NCBI GenBank assembly: GCA_007136405.1
Contig: SLHA01000087.1
Span: forward strand, 30,358-94,357
Source of the DNA: Candidatus Latescibacterota bacterium
GTDB taxonomy: Bacteria; Latescibacterota; UBA2968; UBA8231
DNA: 64,000 bases
Direction of reading: 5' to 3'
A model generated the notes under the pieces. The model saw only the letters and a list, made by a program, of their open reading frames with translations. It did not search any database and was not told where the DNA came from. Position 1 is the first letter of the stretch; each line of letters begins with the position of its first letter. Both the position numbers and the translations under genes were made by a program. Positions 1-8,698 of the stretch are shown in pieces.

Positions 1-1
1 C

Positions 2-142
2 GGGGTAACCGGCATCCTGAACTGCGCGCCCGTGGCGCTCCAGGTTCCCGCCCGGGTATATGTGGAGAATCTGGACATCACCATCAAGCTGGAAACCGTC
101 GCATTCTTTGCGCGTAGTGGCAGACCTCAGGCGGACGGTTGA
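2..142 (+). CDS. rex: Redox-sensing transcriptional repressor Rex, C-terminal fragment
   Basis: The window opens inside this gene; the last 46 residues are visible. They read GVTGILNCAPVALQVP then VYVENLDITIKLE, which matches the C-terminal end of Rex, where the Rossmann domain finishes and the last strand and domain-swapped helix begin. Rex is a homodimeric NADH/NAD+ sensor that represses fermentation and hydrogenase genes when NADH is low. It ends 36 bases before hydC, so it may be co-transcribed with the hydrogenase it probably regulates. The DNA-binding winged-helix half lies outside the window, so operator preference cannot be judged from the protein. Confidence 0.8.
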   Translation, partial: GVTGILNCAPVALQVPARVYVENLDITIKLETVAFFARSGRPQADG

Positions 143-178
143 TCCCGCACCCGCCACCTATCCTGTGGAGTGAGCGCC

Positions 179-670
179 ATGGCACAAGTGACCAGTGAGA
201 AGTACGAGGCCATCCTGGATCGGCATCAGGAGGCCGGACGCGACCACCTCATCCCCCTGCTGCAGGAGTTGCAGGACATGGAGGGGTACGTGTCCCGGGA
301 AGCGGTTCTTGCCATCGGTCAGCACCTGAAGTTGCCGGCAAGCAAGATCTACGGAGTAGCTACGTTCTACAACCAGTTCCGGTTCCAGCCCCAGGGGAAA
401 TACCATTTCATGGTATGCCGCGGCACGGCCTGCCATGTCAAGGGCTCTGACAAGGTGCTGGACATGCTGGTCAAGCAGCTGGGGATCGGACCCGGGGAAA
501 CCACACGCGACAGGCTGTTCAGCCTTCAGGTGGTCGCCTGCATGGGTGCCTGCGGCCTGTCTCCGGTGGTCAACCTCAATGGTGAATTCTACGCCAAGGC
601 AACCCCTGCCAAAGTCGCCAGCATCATCCATGAATGTCGGGAGAAGGAGTCGGTCCATGCAGCCGGGTGA
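179..670 (+). CDS. hydC: NADH-dependent/electron-bifurcating [FeFe] hydrogenase, NuoE-like subunit HydC
   Basis: This 163-residue protein has the NuoE thioredoxin-like fold with one [2Fe-2S] cluster. The ligands are visible as CRGTAC and, about 40 residues later, CMGAC. The N-terminal helical part (IPLLQELQDMEGYVS, then KIYGVATFYNQF) is typical of NuoE/HydC. It passes electrons between the FMN subunit and the hydrogenase subunit. I chose the ATG at 179 because GGAG lies 8 bases upstream; an in-frame GTG at 170 has no ribosome site. The stop overlaps the start of hydB by 14 bases, indicating translational coupling. Gene order hydC-hydB-hydA is that of trimeric bifurcating hydrogenases. Confidence 0.92.
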   Translation: MAQVTSEKYEAILDRHQEAGRDHLIPLLQELQDMEGYVSREAVLAIGQHLKLPASKIYGVATFYNQFRFQPQGKYHFMVCRGTACHVKGSDKVLDMLVKQLGIGPGETTRDRLFSLQVVACMGACGLSPVVNLNGEFYAKATPAKVASIIHECREKESVHAAG

Positions 671-3600
671 AAGGCAGAAAACGGGAAACGGCAGATCCAA
701 CCGGTGCTGGGATGTGCCCCAGGCACCGGATCTGGCCCTTCTGAAAATGCTCCGGACGGGCAGTCTGGCCGTGGCTACCAGCGAAGACGAGCAGACTCTG
801 AATGAGCGCATCGCCGTCCTGCGGCGCCAGCAACTGGCGCAACCGGTCGTCTATATCGGTGCCGGGACCTGCGGTCTGGGCGCGGGTGCGGCCAAAGTGA
901 TCGAGAGCGTCCACGCCTATCTGCGGGACCAGCAGGTAGAGGCGGAAGTAGTCGAAGTGGGCTGTGTGGGTCTGTGTTCCGAAGAACCCATACTGGACAT
1001 TCAATTGCCGGGACGGCAACGCGTGTCCTTCGGCAACCTTACCGCCGAGGCGGTACCCGGCCTGCTCTCGCAGGTGCTGTCCGGCGTCATCCCGCCGGAT
1101 CTGTTGCTGGGTCAGTTCCGGGACGAAAATCTGGTACCCTGGGAGGACGTTGCTTATCTGGACGAGCACCCCTTCATGGCGCCGCAGAAGCGCTGGGTCC
1201 TGGCCAACTGCGGTATCGTCGATCCGGCCAGCGCCGACGAATACATCGCCCGGGGAGGCTTTGGTGCCATGGCCACGGCACTCTCCCAGTATACTCCGGA
1301 CGAAGTCTGTGACATCGTCGAGAAAAGCGGCCTGCGCGGCCGCGGTGGCGCCGGGTTCTCCACCGGTACCAAGTGGCGTTTCGCGCGCCAGTCCGCCGCG
1401 GACCAGCGGTATCTGATCTGTAATGCCGACGAAGGCGATCCCGGGGCATTCATGGACCGGGCTGTGGCCGAAAGCGACCCGTACCGCCTCCTGGAAGGCA
1501 TGGTAATCGCCGCCTATGCTATCGGCGCCACCAAGGCGTACATCTACATCCGCGCGGAATACCCGCTGGCCATCAAGCGGCTCACGGATGCCATCGCCTG
1601 GGCTGAAAAGTGCGGCTTGCTGGGCGACAACATACTCGGCAGCGGCTTCAACCTGGACATCATCATCAAGATGGGTGCCGGTGCCTTCGTCTGCGGCGAG
1701 GAAACCGCCCTCATTCACTCCATAGAAGGTAAACGCGGCATGCCACGGCCGCGGCCACCATATCCCACCACCTCGGGCCTGTTCGGCAAACCTACCGTCA
1801 TCAACAATGTCGAAACGCTGGCCAACATCGCCGCCCTGATGACCATGGGCTGGGAACAGTTCAGTGCCATGGGAACGGCGAAGAGCAAAGGCACCAAGGT
1901 GTTCGCTCTGTCCGGCATGGTCAATCGCACCGGCCTGGTGGAAGTGCCGATGGGCACGGAGATCCGCCGCATCGTCTTCGAGATCGGTGGAGGCATTCCC
2001 AACAACAAACGATGCAAGGCGGTTCAAATCGGCGGTCCTTCCGGCGGTTGTATTCCGGAGGCGCACATGGAGCTGCGGTGCGACTACGAGGAACTCAGGG
2101 ATTTCGGTGCCATCATGGGCTCAGGGGGGTTCGTCGTACTGGACGAGACCACCTGCATGGTGGATCTGGCCAAGTATTTCATGGAGTTCATCCAGAGCGA
2201 AAGCTGCGGCAAGTGCATCCCCTGCCGTGAGGGCACGCGACGCATGCTGGAGATCCTGCAGGCCATCACCCGATCGCGCCATCAGGAAGAAGGCATCGAC
2301 GCGCTGATCCGTTTTCAGGGCGTGCTACAGCTTAGAGGCCTGGCCGATGTCATCCGTTCCACCTCGCTATGCGGTCTGGGCCAGACCGCGCCCAATCCGG
2401 TGCTCAGTACACTGCGCTGGTTCGCGGACGAATACGAAGCGCATATCCAGGAAAGGCGCTGCCCATCGGGCACCTGCCGGGATCTGGCGGGAGCCCCCTG
2501 CCAGACCACCTGTCCGGTGGAAACCGAGGTGTGGCGCTACGTGGCTCATATCGGCCGCGGCGAGTATGAGGAAGCATATCGCGTCATTCGCCAGGCCAAT
2601 CCCCTGCCATCGGTCTGTGCCCGCGTCTGCGACCATCCCTGCGAACAACTGTGCCGCGCCGGCAGCACCGGCGGCGAGCCTATCGCGGTTCGCAACCTCA
2701 AGCGCTTCGTCGTGGACAACGTGGATCCATCGGTATACAAGACCATGGTCAAACCAGCGGCTCCAGATGCCCCACGGATTGCCGTGATCGGCTCCGGACC
2801 GGCCGGCCTGGCGGCAGCGCATTACCTTTCTGCGGATGGATACCGCGTAACGCTCTTCGAGCGCGAGCAGATCCTCGGCGGCATGCTCACCAGTGCCATT
2901 CCGGAATACCGCCTCCCCCGGGAGGTCCTTGACCGGGAAATCGAGGCCCTGCTCAACGAGAACACCGAAGTCAAGCTCGGGACCGAGCTGGGCAGGGACT
3001 TCACCGTGAATTCCCTGCTGGCTGACGGGTACCGGGCCGTATACGTAGCGCTCGGTTCACACCAGAGCCGCAAACTCGACGTTCCCGGCGAGGATGACAT
3101 GGACGGCGTGTATCCCGGCATCGATTTCCTCAAGCGGTTCAATCTCCACGGCGAACAGCTGGCCAAAGGGCGGGTCGGAATCGTCGGTGGCGGCAACTCG
3201 GCCATGGATGCGGCCCGCGTAGCGTTGCGTCAGGAAGGCGTGGATTCGGTGACCGTGTACTATCGCCGTACCCGCAACGAGATGCCTGCATTCGAGGAAG
3301 AGGTAGAGGCTTGCCTGGAGGAAGGCATCGACATCCGGCCCCTGGTGGCTCCGGTACGGGTACTGTCCAGGGACGGCCGCCTTACCGGTCTGGAAATCAT
3401 CCACAACCGTCTGGGCGAGCAGGACGAGAGCGGCCGGCGGCGGCCGGTGCCTGTCCCGGGAACGGAGGAGCAGATTCCTCTGGACACGCTTATCGTGGCT
3501 ATCGGAGAGCAGCCGGAAGTAACCGTCCTGGATGGCTTGAACCTGTCCAGAAACGGCACGCTGTCCATCAACCAGGAGTCCTTCATCACCAACCGCGCCG

Positions 3601-3935
3601 GCGTCTTTGGCGGTGGTGATGTGGTAACCGGCTCCAACACGGTCATAGACGCCCTTGCCGCCGGCAAGAAGGCCGCCGTCATGATCGAACGCTACCTGAC
3701 CGGCAGGCAGATGCGGGTGTTGCCCCGAACCGCACTTCCCAGCGTATACATCGAACCGGTGGCGTCCGGAGAGGACGGTGGGGAGATCGAGGCCCGCGTG
3801 GCGCCGCCCTGCCTGGCCCGCGACCAGCGGTGCACCAGTTTCGCCGAAGTCGAGCTGAGTATGAGCGAAGAGGACGCTGTCCGCGAGGCCAGAAGGTGCC
3901 TGCGGTGTGACTTGCATTTCACCCAGCCCAACTGA
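657..3935 (+). CDS. hydB: HydB: NuoF-type NAD(P)H/FMN subunit fused to a GltD/NfnB-like flavoprotein
   Basis: The 1092-residue protein has, in order: a thioredoxin-like [2Fe-2S] domain (residues about 45-135, GTCGLGAG and GCVGLC); the NuoF FMN/NADH domain (about 190-510, GRGGAGF and GAGAFVCGEE); the NuoF [4Fe-4S] motif CGKCIPC at about 516 with a later Cys; then from about residue 600 a complete glutamate-synthase-small-subunit-like module. That module has N-terminal Cys clusters (CQTTC, CARVC, CEQLC), an FAD Rossmann motif GSGPAG near 711, an NAD(P) motif GGGNSA near 843 and GGGDVV near 985. It ends with CLRC. Ordinary HydB/NuoF is about 600 residues, so this is a fusion. The extra flavin could bind NADPH or act as a second bifurcation or transfer site; this is inference. 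The ATG at 657 follows GGGAGAAGGAG. Confidence 0.9.
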   Translation: MQPGERQKTGNGRSNRCWDVPQAPDLALLKMLRTGSLAVATSEDEQTLNERIAVLRRQQLAQPVVYIGAGTCGLGAGAAKVIESVHAYLRDQQVEAEVVEVGCVGLCSEEPILDIQLPGRQRVSFGNLTAEAVPGLLSQVLSGVIPPDLLLGQFRDENLVPWEDVAYLDEHPFMAPQKRWVLANCGIVDPASADEYIARGGFGAMATALSQYTPDEVCDIVEKSGLRGRGGAGFSTGTKWRFARQSAADQRYLICNADEGDPGAFMDRAVAESDPYRLLEGMVIAAYAIGATKAYIYIRAEYPLAIKRLTDAIAWAEKCGLLGDNILGSGFNLDIIIKMGAGAFVCGEETALIHSIEGKRGMPRPRPPYPTTSGLFGKPTVINNVETLANIAALMTMGWEQFSAMGTAKSKGTKVFALSGMVNRTGLVEVPMGTEIRRIVFEIGGGIPNNKRCKAVQIGGPSGGCIPEAHMELRCDYEELRDFGAIMGSGGFVVLDETTCMVDLAKYFMEFIQSESCGKCIPCREGTRRMLEILQAITRSRHQEEGIDALIRFQGVLQLRGLADVIRSTSLCGLGQTAPNPVLSTLRWFADEYEAHIQERRCPSGTCRDLAGAPCQTTCPVETEVWRYVAHIGRGEYEEAYRVIRQANPLPSVCARVCDHPCEQLCRAGSTGGEPIAVRNLKRFVVDNVDPSVYKTMVKPAAPDAPRIAVIGSGPAGLAAAHYLSADGYRVTLFEREQILGGMLTSAIPEYRLPREVLDREIEALLNENTEVKLGTELGRDFTVNSLLADGYRAVYVALGSHQSRKLDVPGEDDMDGVYPGIDFLKRFNLHGEQLAKGRVGIVGGGNSAMDAARVALRQEGVDSVTVYYRRTRNEMPAFEEEVEACLEEGIDIRPLVAPVRVLSRDGRLTGLEIIHNRLGEQDESGRRRPVPVPGTEEQIPLDTLIVAIGEQPEVTVLDGLNLSRNGTLSINQESFITNRAGVFGGGDVVTGSNTVIDALAAGKKAAVMIERYLTGRQMRVLPRTALPSVYIEPVASGEDGGEIEARVAPPCLARDQRCTSFAEVELSMSEEDAVREARRCLRCDLHFTQPN

Positions 3936-3967
3936 CCTTGGGGGCTGCATACAGTCGAGGATTAGAG

Positions 3968-5689
3968 ATGGTCAATATAGAAGTAAACAAACGCAAAGTG
4001 GAGGCCAAAGAAGGTGAGACTCTTCTCACCGCTCTGCGGCGCGAGGGCATTCACGTGCCCACGCTGTGTCATGTCGATGGCCTTACTCCCACCGGTGCGT
4101 GCCGGCTTTGCGCCGTGGAGGTGGAGGGAGCGCCGGCCCTGGTTCCCTCTTGTTCGTTTCCGGTGAGCGAGGGGATGAAGATCCAGACCCATTCCGCCCG
4201 CGCCCTGGAAGCTCGTCGCACCATAGTGCAACTGCTCCTGTCGAATCATCCGGACGACTGCCTGTATTGCATCCGCAATGGTGGCTGCGATCTGCAGCAA
4301 CTGGCGCAGGAGCTGGGCGTCAGGCAGCGTCTGTTCAGCGGCAAACGCAGTGTGGGCAAGCTGGATGTGTCCAGCCCCTCCATCGTACGCGATCCGGACA
4401 AATGCATTCTGTGCGGCAAGTGCGTGCGGGTCTGCGAGGAAGTACAGGGCGTGGCGGCCATCGACTTCGCCCGCCGCGGCAGCCAGGCCACGGTGGCCAC
4501 CGCCTTCGACACCGGTCTCAATCTGTCCAGCTGCATCAACTGCGGCCAGTGCATCATCGCCTGCCCCACGGGCGCCCTGGCCGAACAGTCACACATCGAC
4601 CGGGTGATGCGCGCTATCCGCGATCCGGAGAAAACCGTGGTGGTCCAGCATGCGCCTGCGGTATCGGTCACCATAGCCGAGGAGTTCGGCTTGAAGCGGG
4701 GCATCGACGCGAACGGGAGCATGGTCACCGCACTGCGGCGCCTGGGCTTCGACCGGGTCTTCGATACTTCGTTCACCGCCGATCTCACCATCATGGAGGA
4801 AGCCTCAGAGCTGGTGCAGCGTATTCAGACCGGCGGTGTGCTGCCCATGCTGACCAGTTGCTCCCCCGGCTGGATCAAGTTCGTCGAGCAGTTTTATCCG
4901 GATTTCGTTCCCAACCTGTCTACCTGCAAAAGCCCGCAGCAGATGCTGGGCGCGCTGGCCAAGTCCTACTGGGCCGAACAGGAAGGCGTGGATCCGGCCA
5001 ACGTATTCTCCGTCTCGATCATGCCCTGCGTGGCCAAGAAGTTCGAGATGGGCCGTCCGGAACACGGTCACGACGGCCAGGCCGACATCGACGCGGTATT
5101 GACTACGCGCGAGCTGGCCCGCATGATCAAGACTGCAGGGCTCAGCCTGGAAGACCTGCCGGCCGGCAAGGCCGATTCACCCCTGGGCGAACGCACTACG
5201 GCAGGCAAGATATTCGGTGCCACCGGCGGTGTCATGGAGGCAGCGGTACGTACCGCGCACTACCTGATCACCGGAGAAGACCTGCCGGATCTCAAAATCC
5301 AGCCCCTCCGGGGAACACAAGGCATCAAGGAGGCGGCAGTGGAGATCGCCGGTATTCGTGTCGGCGTAGCCGTGGCCAGCGGCCTGGGTAATGCGCGCCA
5401 GCTCATCGAACAGATCAGGAATGGCCGGCAGGATCTGCACTTTATCGAGATCATGACCTGTCCCGGCGGATGTGTCGCCGGAGGCGGCCAGCCTCTGAAC
5501 ACAGACCAGGACATGGTCAAAGCTCGTTTGCAGGCCTTGTACTCCATCGATCGGGACGAGACGGTGCGCACCAGCCACGCCAACACCGAGGTCGCCAGGC
5601 TGTACGAGGTCTTCCTGGGCGAACCGCTGAGCCACAAGAGTCACGAACTGCTGCATACGCACTACACCAAGCGCGAAGTCCTCATCTGA
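3968..5689 (+). CDS. hydA: [FeFe] hydrogenase catalytic subunit HydA
   Basis: This 573-residue catalytic subunit reduces protons or oxidises H2, taking electrons from ferredoxin and, through HydBC, NADH. From the N-terminus it has a plant-type [2Fe-2S] domain (Cys in CHVDG, GACRLC), the His/Cys cluster HPDDCLYCIRNGGC, two [4Fe-4S] clusters (CILCGKCVRVC near residue 146, CINCGQCIIACP near 183) and the H-cluster domain. The three H-cluster signatures are TSCSPGW (about 296), MPCVAKKFE (about 351) and MTCPGGCVAGGGQP (about 495). L1 has Ser where many enzymes have a second Cys. The ATG at 3968 has GAGG 7 bases upstream; the in-frame start at 3938 lacks one. HydEFG maturases are not in the window. 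Confidence 0.95.
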   Translation: MVNIEVNKRKVEAKEGETLLTALRREGIHVPTLCHVDGLTPTGACRLCAVEVEGAPALVPSCSFPVSEGMKIQTHSARALEARRTIVQLLLSNHPDDCLYCIRNGGCDLQQLAQELGVRQRLFSGKRSVGKLDVSSPSIVRDPDKCILCGKCVRVCEEVQGVAAIDFARRGSQATVATAFDTGLNLSSCINCGQCIIACPTGALAEQSHIDRVMRAIRDPEKTVVVQHAPAVSVTIAEEFGLKRGIDANGSMVTALRRLGFDRVFDTSFTADLTIMEEASELVQRIQTGGVLPMLTSCSPGWIKFVEQFYPDFVPNLSTCKSPQQMLGALAKSYWAEQEGVDPANVFSVSIMPCVAKKFEMGRPEHGHDGQADIDAVLTTRELARMIKTAGLSLEDLPAGKADSPLGERTTAGKIFGATGGVMEAAVRTAHYLITGEDLPDLKIQPLRGTQGIKEAAVEIAGIRVGVAVASGLGNARQLIEQIRNGRQDLHFIEIMTCPGGCVAGGGQPLNTDQDMVKARLQALYSIDRDETVRTSHANTEVARLYEVFLGEPLSHKSHELLHTHYTKREVLI

Positions 5690-5700
5690 CAGGTATGAAT

Positions 5701-6093
5701 ATGAGCGACGACAAGAAGATCCTTATCGTAGACGACGACGCGGACCAGCGCGAGATCCTGGCCATCGAACTCCAGAGTGCCGGTTACCAGGTGCTTACGG
5801 CCGAGGGCGAATCCGCGGCCGAAGACTTGCTGATGTCCACCCGGCCGGACCTGGCGGTGGTTGATCTGATGATGGACAACATGGACTCGGGTTTCGTCCT
5901 TTCGCATCGCATCAAGCAACTATACCCGGAAACCCCGGTCATCATCCTTACCAGCGTGGCGGCGGAAACCCGGCTGGAATTCAACATCGATCCGGACGAC
6001 AAACAGTCATGGATCAAGGCGGACGCCTGGATCGACAAACCGGTTCGTGCCGAACAGTTGTGCGGCGAGATAGAGCGGCTCCTCAACGCCTGA
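5701..6093 (+). CDS. Single-domain response regulator (CheY-like)
   Basis: The 130 residues form one receiver domain with no output domain. It has the acidic pair in VDDDAD, the probable phosphoacceptor Asp in VVDLMMD, a Thr in ILTS and the conserved Lys in WIDKPV. It sits between hydA and nfnA on the same strand, and histidine kinases lie 2.6 and 4.7 kb downstream, so it is a plausible phosphorelay partner for the hydrogenase-like sensor kinase. I chose ATG 5701, which has AGG 7 bases upstream; ATG 5695 is in frame but too close to it. The segment after the phosphoacceptor region has a short extra stretch (NIDPDDKQSW), which is unusual for CheY. The output mechanism is unknown. Confidence 0.85.
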   Translation: MSDDKKILIVDDDADQREILAIELQSAGYQVLTAEGESAAEDLLMSTRPDLAVVDLMMDNMDSGFVLSHRIKQLYPETPVIILTSVAAETRLEFNIDPDDKQSWIKADAWIDKPVRAEQLCGEIERLLNA

Positions 6094-6196
6094 GACCCGC
6101 TCCCGCCATCGCCTTCCAGCCGCGGCTACGACGGTCTGCCTGAACCCGAGCAAACCGGCCGGCCGCCGTAGCCTGCGCCGCTCTACGGAGAAAGAC

Positions 6197-7060
6197 GTGT
6201 ACGAAATCCTGCACAAGGAACGCCTGAACCCGACCTGCCACCTGATGGTCGTGGCCGCGCCGGGAGTGGCACGCAAAGCCCGGGCCGGACAGTTCGTCAT
6301 CGTGCGCACGGACGAGTACGGTGAACGCATTCCGCTGACCATCGCCGACTTCGACCGCGATAAGGGCACCATCACCATCATCCTTCAGGAAGTGGGCAAA
6401 TCCACCATGGAGATGGGTACCCTGCGTGTCGGAGACGGATTGGCCACCTTTGCCGGTCCGTTGGGCCATCCCACCGAAGTTCAGCAGTACGGAACCGTGG
6501 CCTGCGTGGGCGGCGGCGTGGGCATCGCTCCGCTGTTTCCCATCACTCGAGCCCTGAAGGAGGCCGGCAACGAAGTCGTTTCCATCATCGGCGCCCGCTC
6601 CAGTGATCTGCTCTTCTGGGAAGAGCGCATGGAGTCGGTGAGTAACCGCCTGATCGTATGCACGGATGACGGCAGTCGCGGCAGGCAGGGAGTGGTGACC
6701 GAGCCGCTCACCGAGCTCCTCGAGGAGCGGCCGGGTCAGATAGCTCGCGTCTGGGCTATCGGACCGGCGATCATGATGAAATTCGCATCTCTGGCCACCC
6801 GCCCTTACAAGGTGCCGACGATCGTCAGCCTGAACACCATCATGGTCGACGGCACCGGCATGTGCGGTGGCTGCCGGTGCCTGCTGGAAGACGGCGCCCG
6901 GTTCGTCTGCGTCGACGGCCCGGAATTCGACGGCCACAAGGTGGATTGGGACAACCTGCTTTCGCGCCAGCAGTTCTACCGGGAGGAAGAGCAGCAGGCC
7001 GTGGAGCGCTGGCAGCACCGCTGCCAGCTCGACGAAGCCGTGGCCAGGGGAGGGAGCTAA
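6197..7060 (+). CDS. nfnA: NfnA-like ferredoxin-NADP+ reductase subunit alpha (SudB)
   Basis: The 287-residue protein matches the small subunit of NADH-dependent reduced ferredoxin:NADP+ oxidoreductase, also annotated sulfide dehydrogenase subunit beta. It has an FAD-binding barrel (RIPLTIAD), an NAD-binding domain (GGGVGIAPL, then WAIGPAIMMK) and a C-terminal [2Fe-2S] site with Cys in GMCGGCRC and FVC. The start is GTG 6197, with GGAG 8 bases upstream; 103 bases separate it from the response regulator. The stop abuts the start of nfnB, so the two subunits are translationally coupled. NfnAB would exchange electrons between NADH, NADPH and ferredoxin next to the hydrogenase that uses the same carriers. 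Confidence 0.88.
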   Translation: MYEILHKERLNPTCHLMVVAAPGVARKARAGQFVIVRTDEYGERIPLTIADFDRDKGTITIILQEVGKSTMEMGTLRVGDGLATFAGPLGHPTEVQQYGTVACVGGGVGIAPLFPITRALKEAGNEVVSIIGARSSDLLFWEERMESVSNRLIVCTDDGSRGRQGVVTEPLTELLEERPGQIARVWAIGPAIMMKFASLATRPYKVPTIVSLNTIMVDGTGMCGGCRCLLEDGARFVCVDGPEFDGHKVDWDNLLSRQQFYREEEQQAVERWQHRCQLDEAVARGGS

Positions 7061-8515
7061 GTGGCTGAACTCACGAACAAGGAACGGATGCGCATACCGC
7101 GGCAGGACATGCCGGTCCAGGATGCCGCCGCGCGTCGCGCCAACTTCGACGAGGTGGCCCTGGGGCTGGAAACCGAAGCAGCCCGGCTGGAAGCTGAGCG
7201 GTGCCTGCAGTGCTCCAGGCCGCGGTGCGTCGAGGGATGTCCGGTGGATGTGGACATTCCCGGTTTCATCGAGGCTGTGCGCACCGGGAACCTGTCCGAG
7301 GCAGTGCGCATCATGAAAACCCGGAACAGCCTTCCGGCCATCTGCGGCCGCGTCTGCCCCCAGGAGACACAATGCGAACAGTTGTGCATCCTGGGCAAAA
7401 AGGGTGAACCCGTGGCCATCGGCCGGCTGGAACGGATCGTAGGAGACTGGGAACTGCGCGAGCGCACGCAGGCGCTGGAAAAAGCCCCATCCACCGGCAA
7501 GCGCGTCGCCGTCGTCGGTTCGGGGCCGGCGGGTCTCGTGTGCGCGGTGGATGTAGCTCGCCAGGGCCATGACGTCACCCTGCTGGAATCGCTGCACCTG
7601 CCGGGAGGGGTGTTGACCTACGGCATACCGGAGTTTCGGCTCCCCAAGAGCGTGGTCATGGGGGAGATCAACCATGCCATCGAGAACCTCGGGATCAGGC
7701 TGTGCGTCGACCATGTCATCGGGCGCATCGCCACGCTGGCTGAACTGCTGGACGAATACGACGCGGTCTTTCTTGGCACCGGCGCCGGCTTGCCCTCGTT
7801 CATGGATATTCCGGGTGTCAACCTCAACGGCGTCATGTCGGCCAACGAGTTCCTCAGTCGCGTCAACCTGATGCGCGGATATGACTTCCCTCAGTACGAC
7901 ACCCCGGTCAAGATCGGCGAACGGGTGGTCGTCATCGGCGCCGGCAACGTGGCCATGGATGCAGCCCGTTGCAGCATTCGTCTGCAGGAACTGCACGGAA
8001 ACGGCCGGGGAGAGGTGCATATCGTGTACCGCCGGTCGCGGGAGGAGGTACCAGCCCGTGCCGAAGAGGTGGATCATGCGGAGGAAGAAGGAGTCATTTT
8101 CGACTTCCTGACCAATCCCGTCGAAATCATGGGCGATGAGGCCGGCAAGGTCACCGGGATGCGATGCATCCGCATGCAGTTGGGTGAGCCGGACGACTCC
8201 GGGCGACGCCGGCCGGTACCCGTCGAAGGATCGGAATTCGACCTGCCGGTTGACACCGTCATCTTCGCTCTGGGCACAAGCCCCAATCCTCTGGTCTTCG
8301 TGGAGGCGGAGTCGTTGTCGCGCAGCAGATGGGGCACGGTGATCGCCGACGAGGAGACGGGACGAACCACCACAGCACGGGTCTGGGCCGGCGGTGATGT
8401 TGTCACCGGAGCGGCAACGGTCGTCAGCGCCATGGGAGCCGGGCGGCGTGCCGCCGCCGACATCCACGCTTTCCTGGCCGGCGAACTGGAGCCATGGAGC
8501 GACTCCGAGACCTGA
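7061..8515 (+). CDS. nfnB: NfnB-like NADPH:ferredoxin/glutamate synthase (NADPH) small-subunit-type flavoprotein
   Basis: This 484-residue flavoprotein is of the GltA/GltD family. An N-terminal domain carries two Fe-S clusters (CLQCSRPRC, GCPVD, CGRVCPQ, CEQLC), then come the FAD motif GSGPAG and the NADP motif GAGNVAMDAA, with GGDVVTGA near the end. The length and the immediate nfnA partner make it the large subunit of NfnAB rather than a glutamate synthase subunit; no GltB-type large subunit is nearby. Its domain plan is repeated in the C-terminal 490 residues of HydB, so two related flavoproteins are encoded in one operon. The start is GTG 7061, directly after the nfnA stop, with GGGAGGGAG just upstream. 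Confidence 0.88.
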   Translation: MAELTNKERMRIPRQDMPVQDAAARRANFDEVALGLETEAARLEAERCLQCSRPRCVEGCPVDVDIPGFIEAVRTGNLSEAVRIMKTRNSLPAICGRVCPQETQCEQLCILGKKGEPVAIGRLERIVGDWELRERTQALEKAPSTGKRVAVVGSGPAGLVCAVDVARQGHDVTLLESLHLPGGVLTYGIPEFRLPKSVVMGEINHAIENLGIRLCVDHVIGRIATLAELLDEYDAVFLGTGAGLPSFMDIPGVNLNGVMSANEFLSRVNLMRGYDFPQYDTPVKIGERVVVIGAGNVAMDAARCSIRLQELHGNGRGEVHIVYRRSREEVPARAEEVDHAEEEGVIFDFLTNPVEIMGDEAGKVTGMRCIRMQLGEPDDSGRRRPVPVEGSEFDLPVDTVIFALGTSPNPLVFVEAESLSRSRWGTVIADEETGRTTTARVWAGGDVVTGAATVVSAMGAGRRAAADIHAFLAGELEPWSDSET

Positions 8516-8531
8516 GACCGGATGCGGACTG

Positions 8532-8570
8532 TTGACATCACCCGCATGCGGTGTATCCCGCCGCATGCGG
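8532..8570 (+). promoter_or_regulatory. Promoter-like element with paired CCGCATGCGG palindromes
   Basis: A perfect -35 hexamer TTGACA (8532-8537) is followed 16 bases later by a weak -10, TATCCC (8554-8559). The perfect 10-base palindrome CCGCATGCGG occurs at 8542-8551, inside the promoter spacer, and again at 8561-8570, with centres 19 bases apart (about two helical turns). This layout suits a dimeric repressor or activator of the sensor-kinase genes downstream. The regulator is unknown. Confidence 0.4.
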
Positions 8571-8665
8571 CAACCGTCACCTGGGTTGGTGGGTGCCGGG
8601 TTCGAATGTGGCCGGTTTGGTGCGGCAGTCTGCTCCTTCGTCGTGATCGAAAGGAGACCGCTAGC

Positions 8666-8698
8666 GTGCACATTCTTCCTGCGACCGTTGCCCTATGA
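8666..8698 (+). CDS. Possible 10-residue leader peptide coupled to the sensor kinase
   Basis: A GTG at 8666 has the strong ribosome site AAGGAG (8651-8656) and reads [10 protein letters not shown] before a TGA whose bases overlap the ATG of the next gene (ATGA at 8695-8698). The kinase ATG has no ribosome site of its own, so translation may reach it by coupling through this short frame. The peptide lacks a run of one amino acid that would suggest classical attenuation. It could also reflect a start misassignment or a base error; the kinase frame has a TAG at 8662, so it cannot be extended upstream as the sequence stands. Confidence 0.4.
   Translation: MHILPATVAL

Noticed and set aside
435..656. 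Upstream extension of the HydB reading frame
   Set aside because: It overlaps hydC in another frame and lacks a ribosome site; ATG 657 has GGGAGAAGGAG and matches family starts.
8585..8610. tRNA-like T-loop GGTTCGAAT upstream of the sensor kinase
   Set aside because: The flanking bases do not form the T-stem or acceptor stem, and no anticodon arm is found upstream.
6083..8671. Long minus-strand open frame (862 codons) across nfnA and nfnB
   Set aside because: The plus strand encodes clear NfnA and NfnB with full motifs. The antisense frame has low-complexity, His/Gly/Asp-rich content typical of the shadow of a GC-rich gene.
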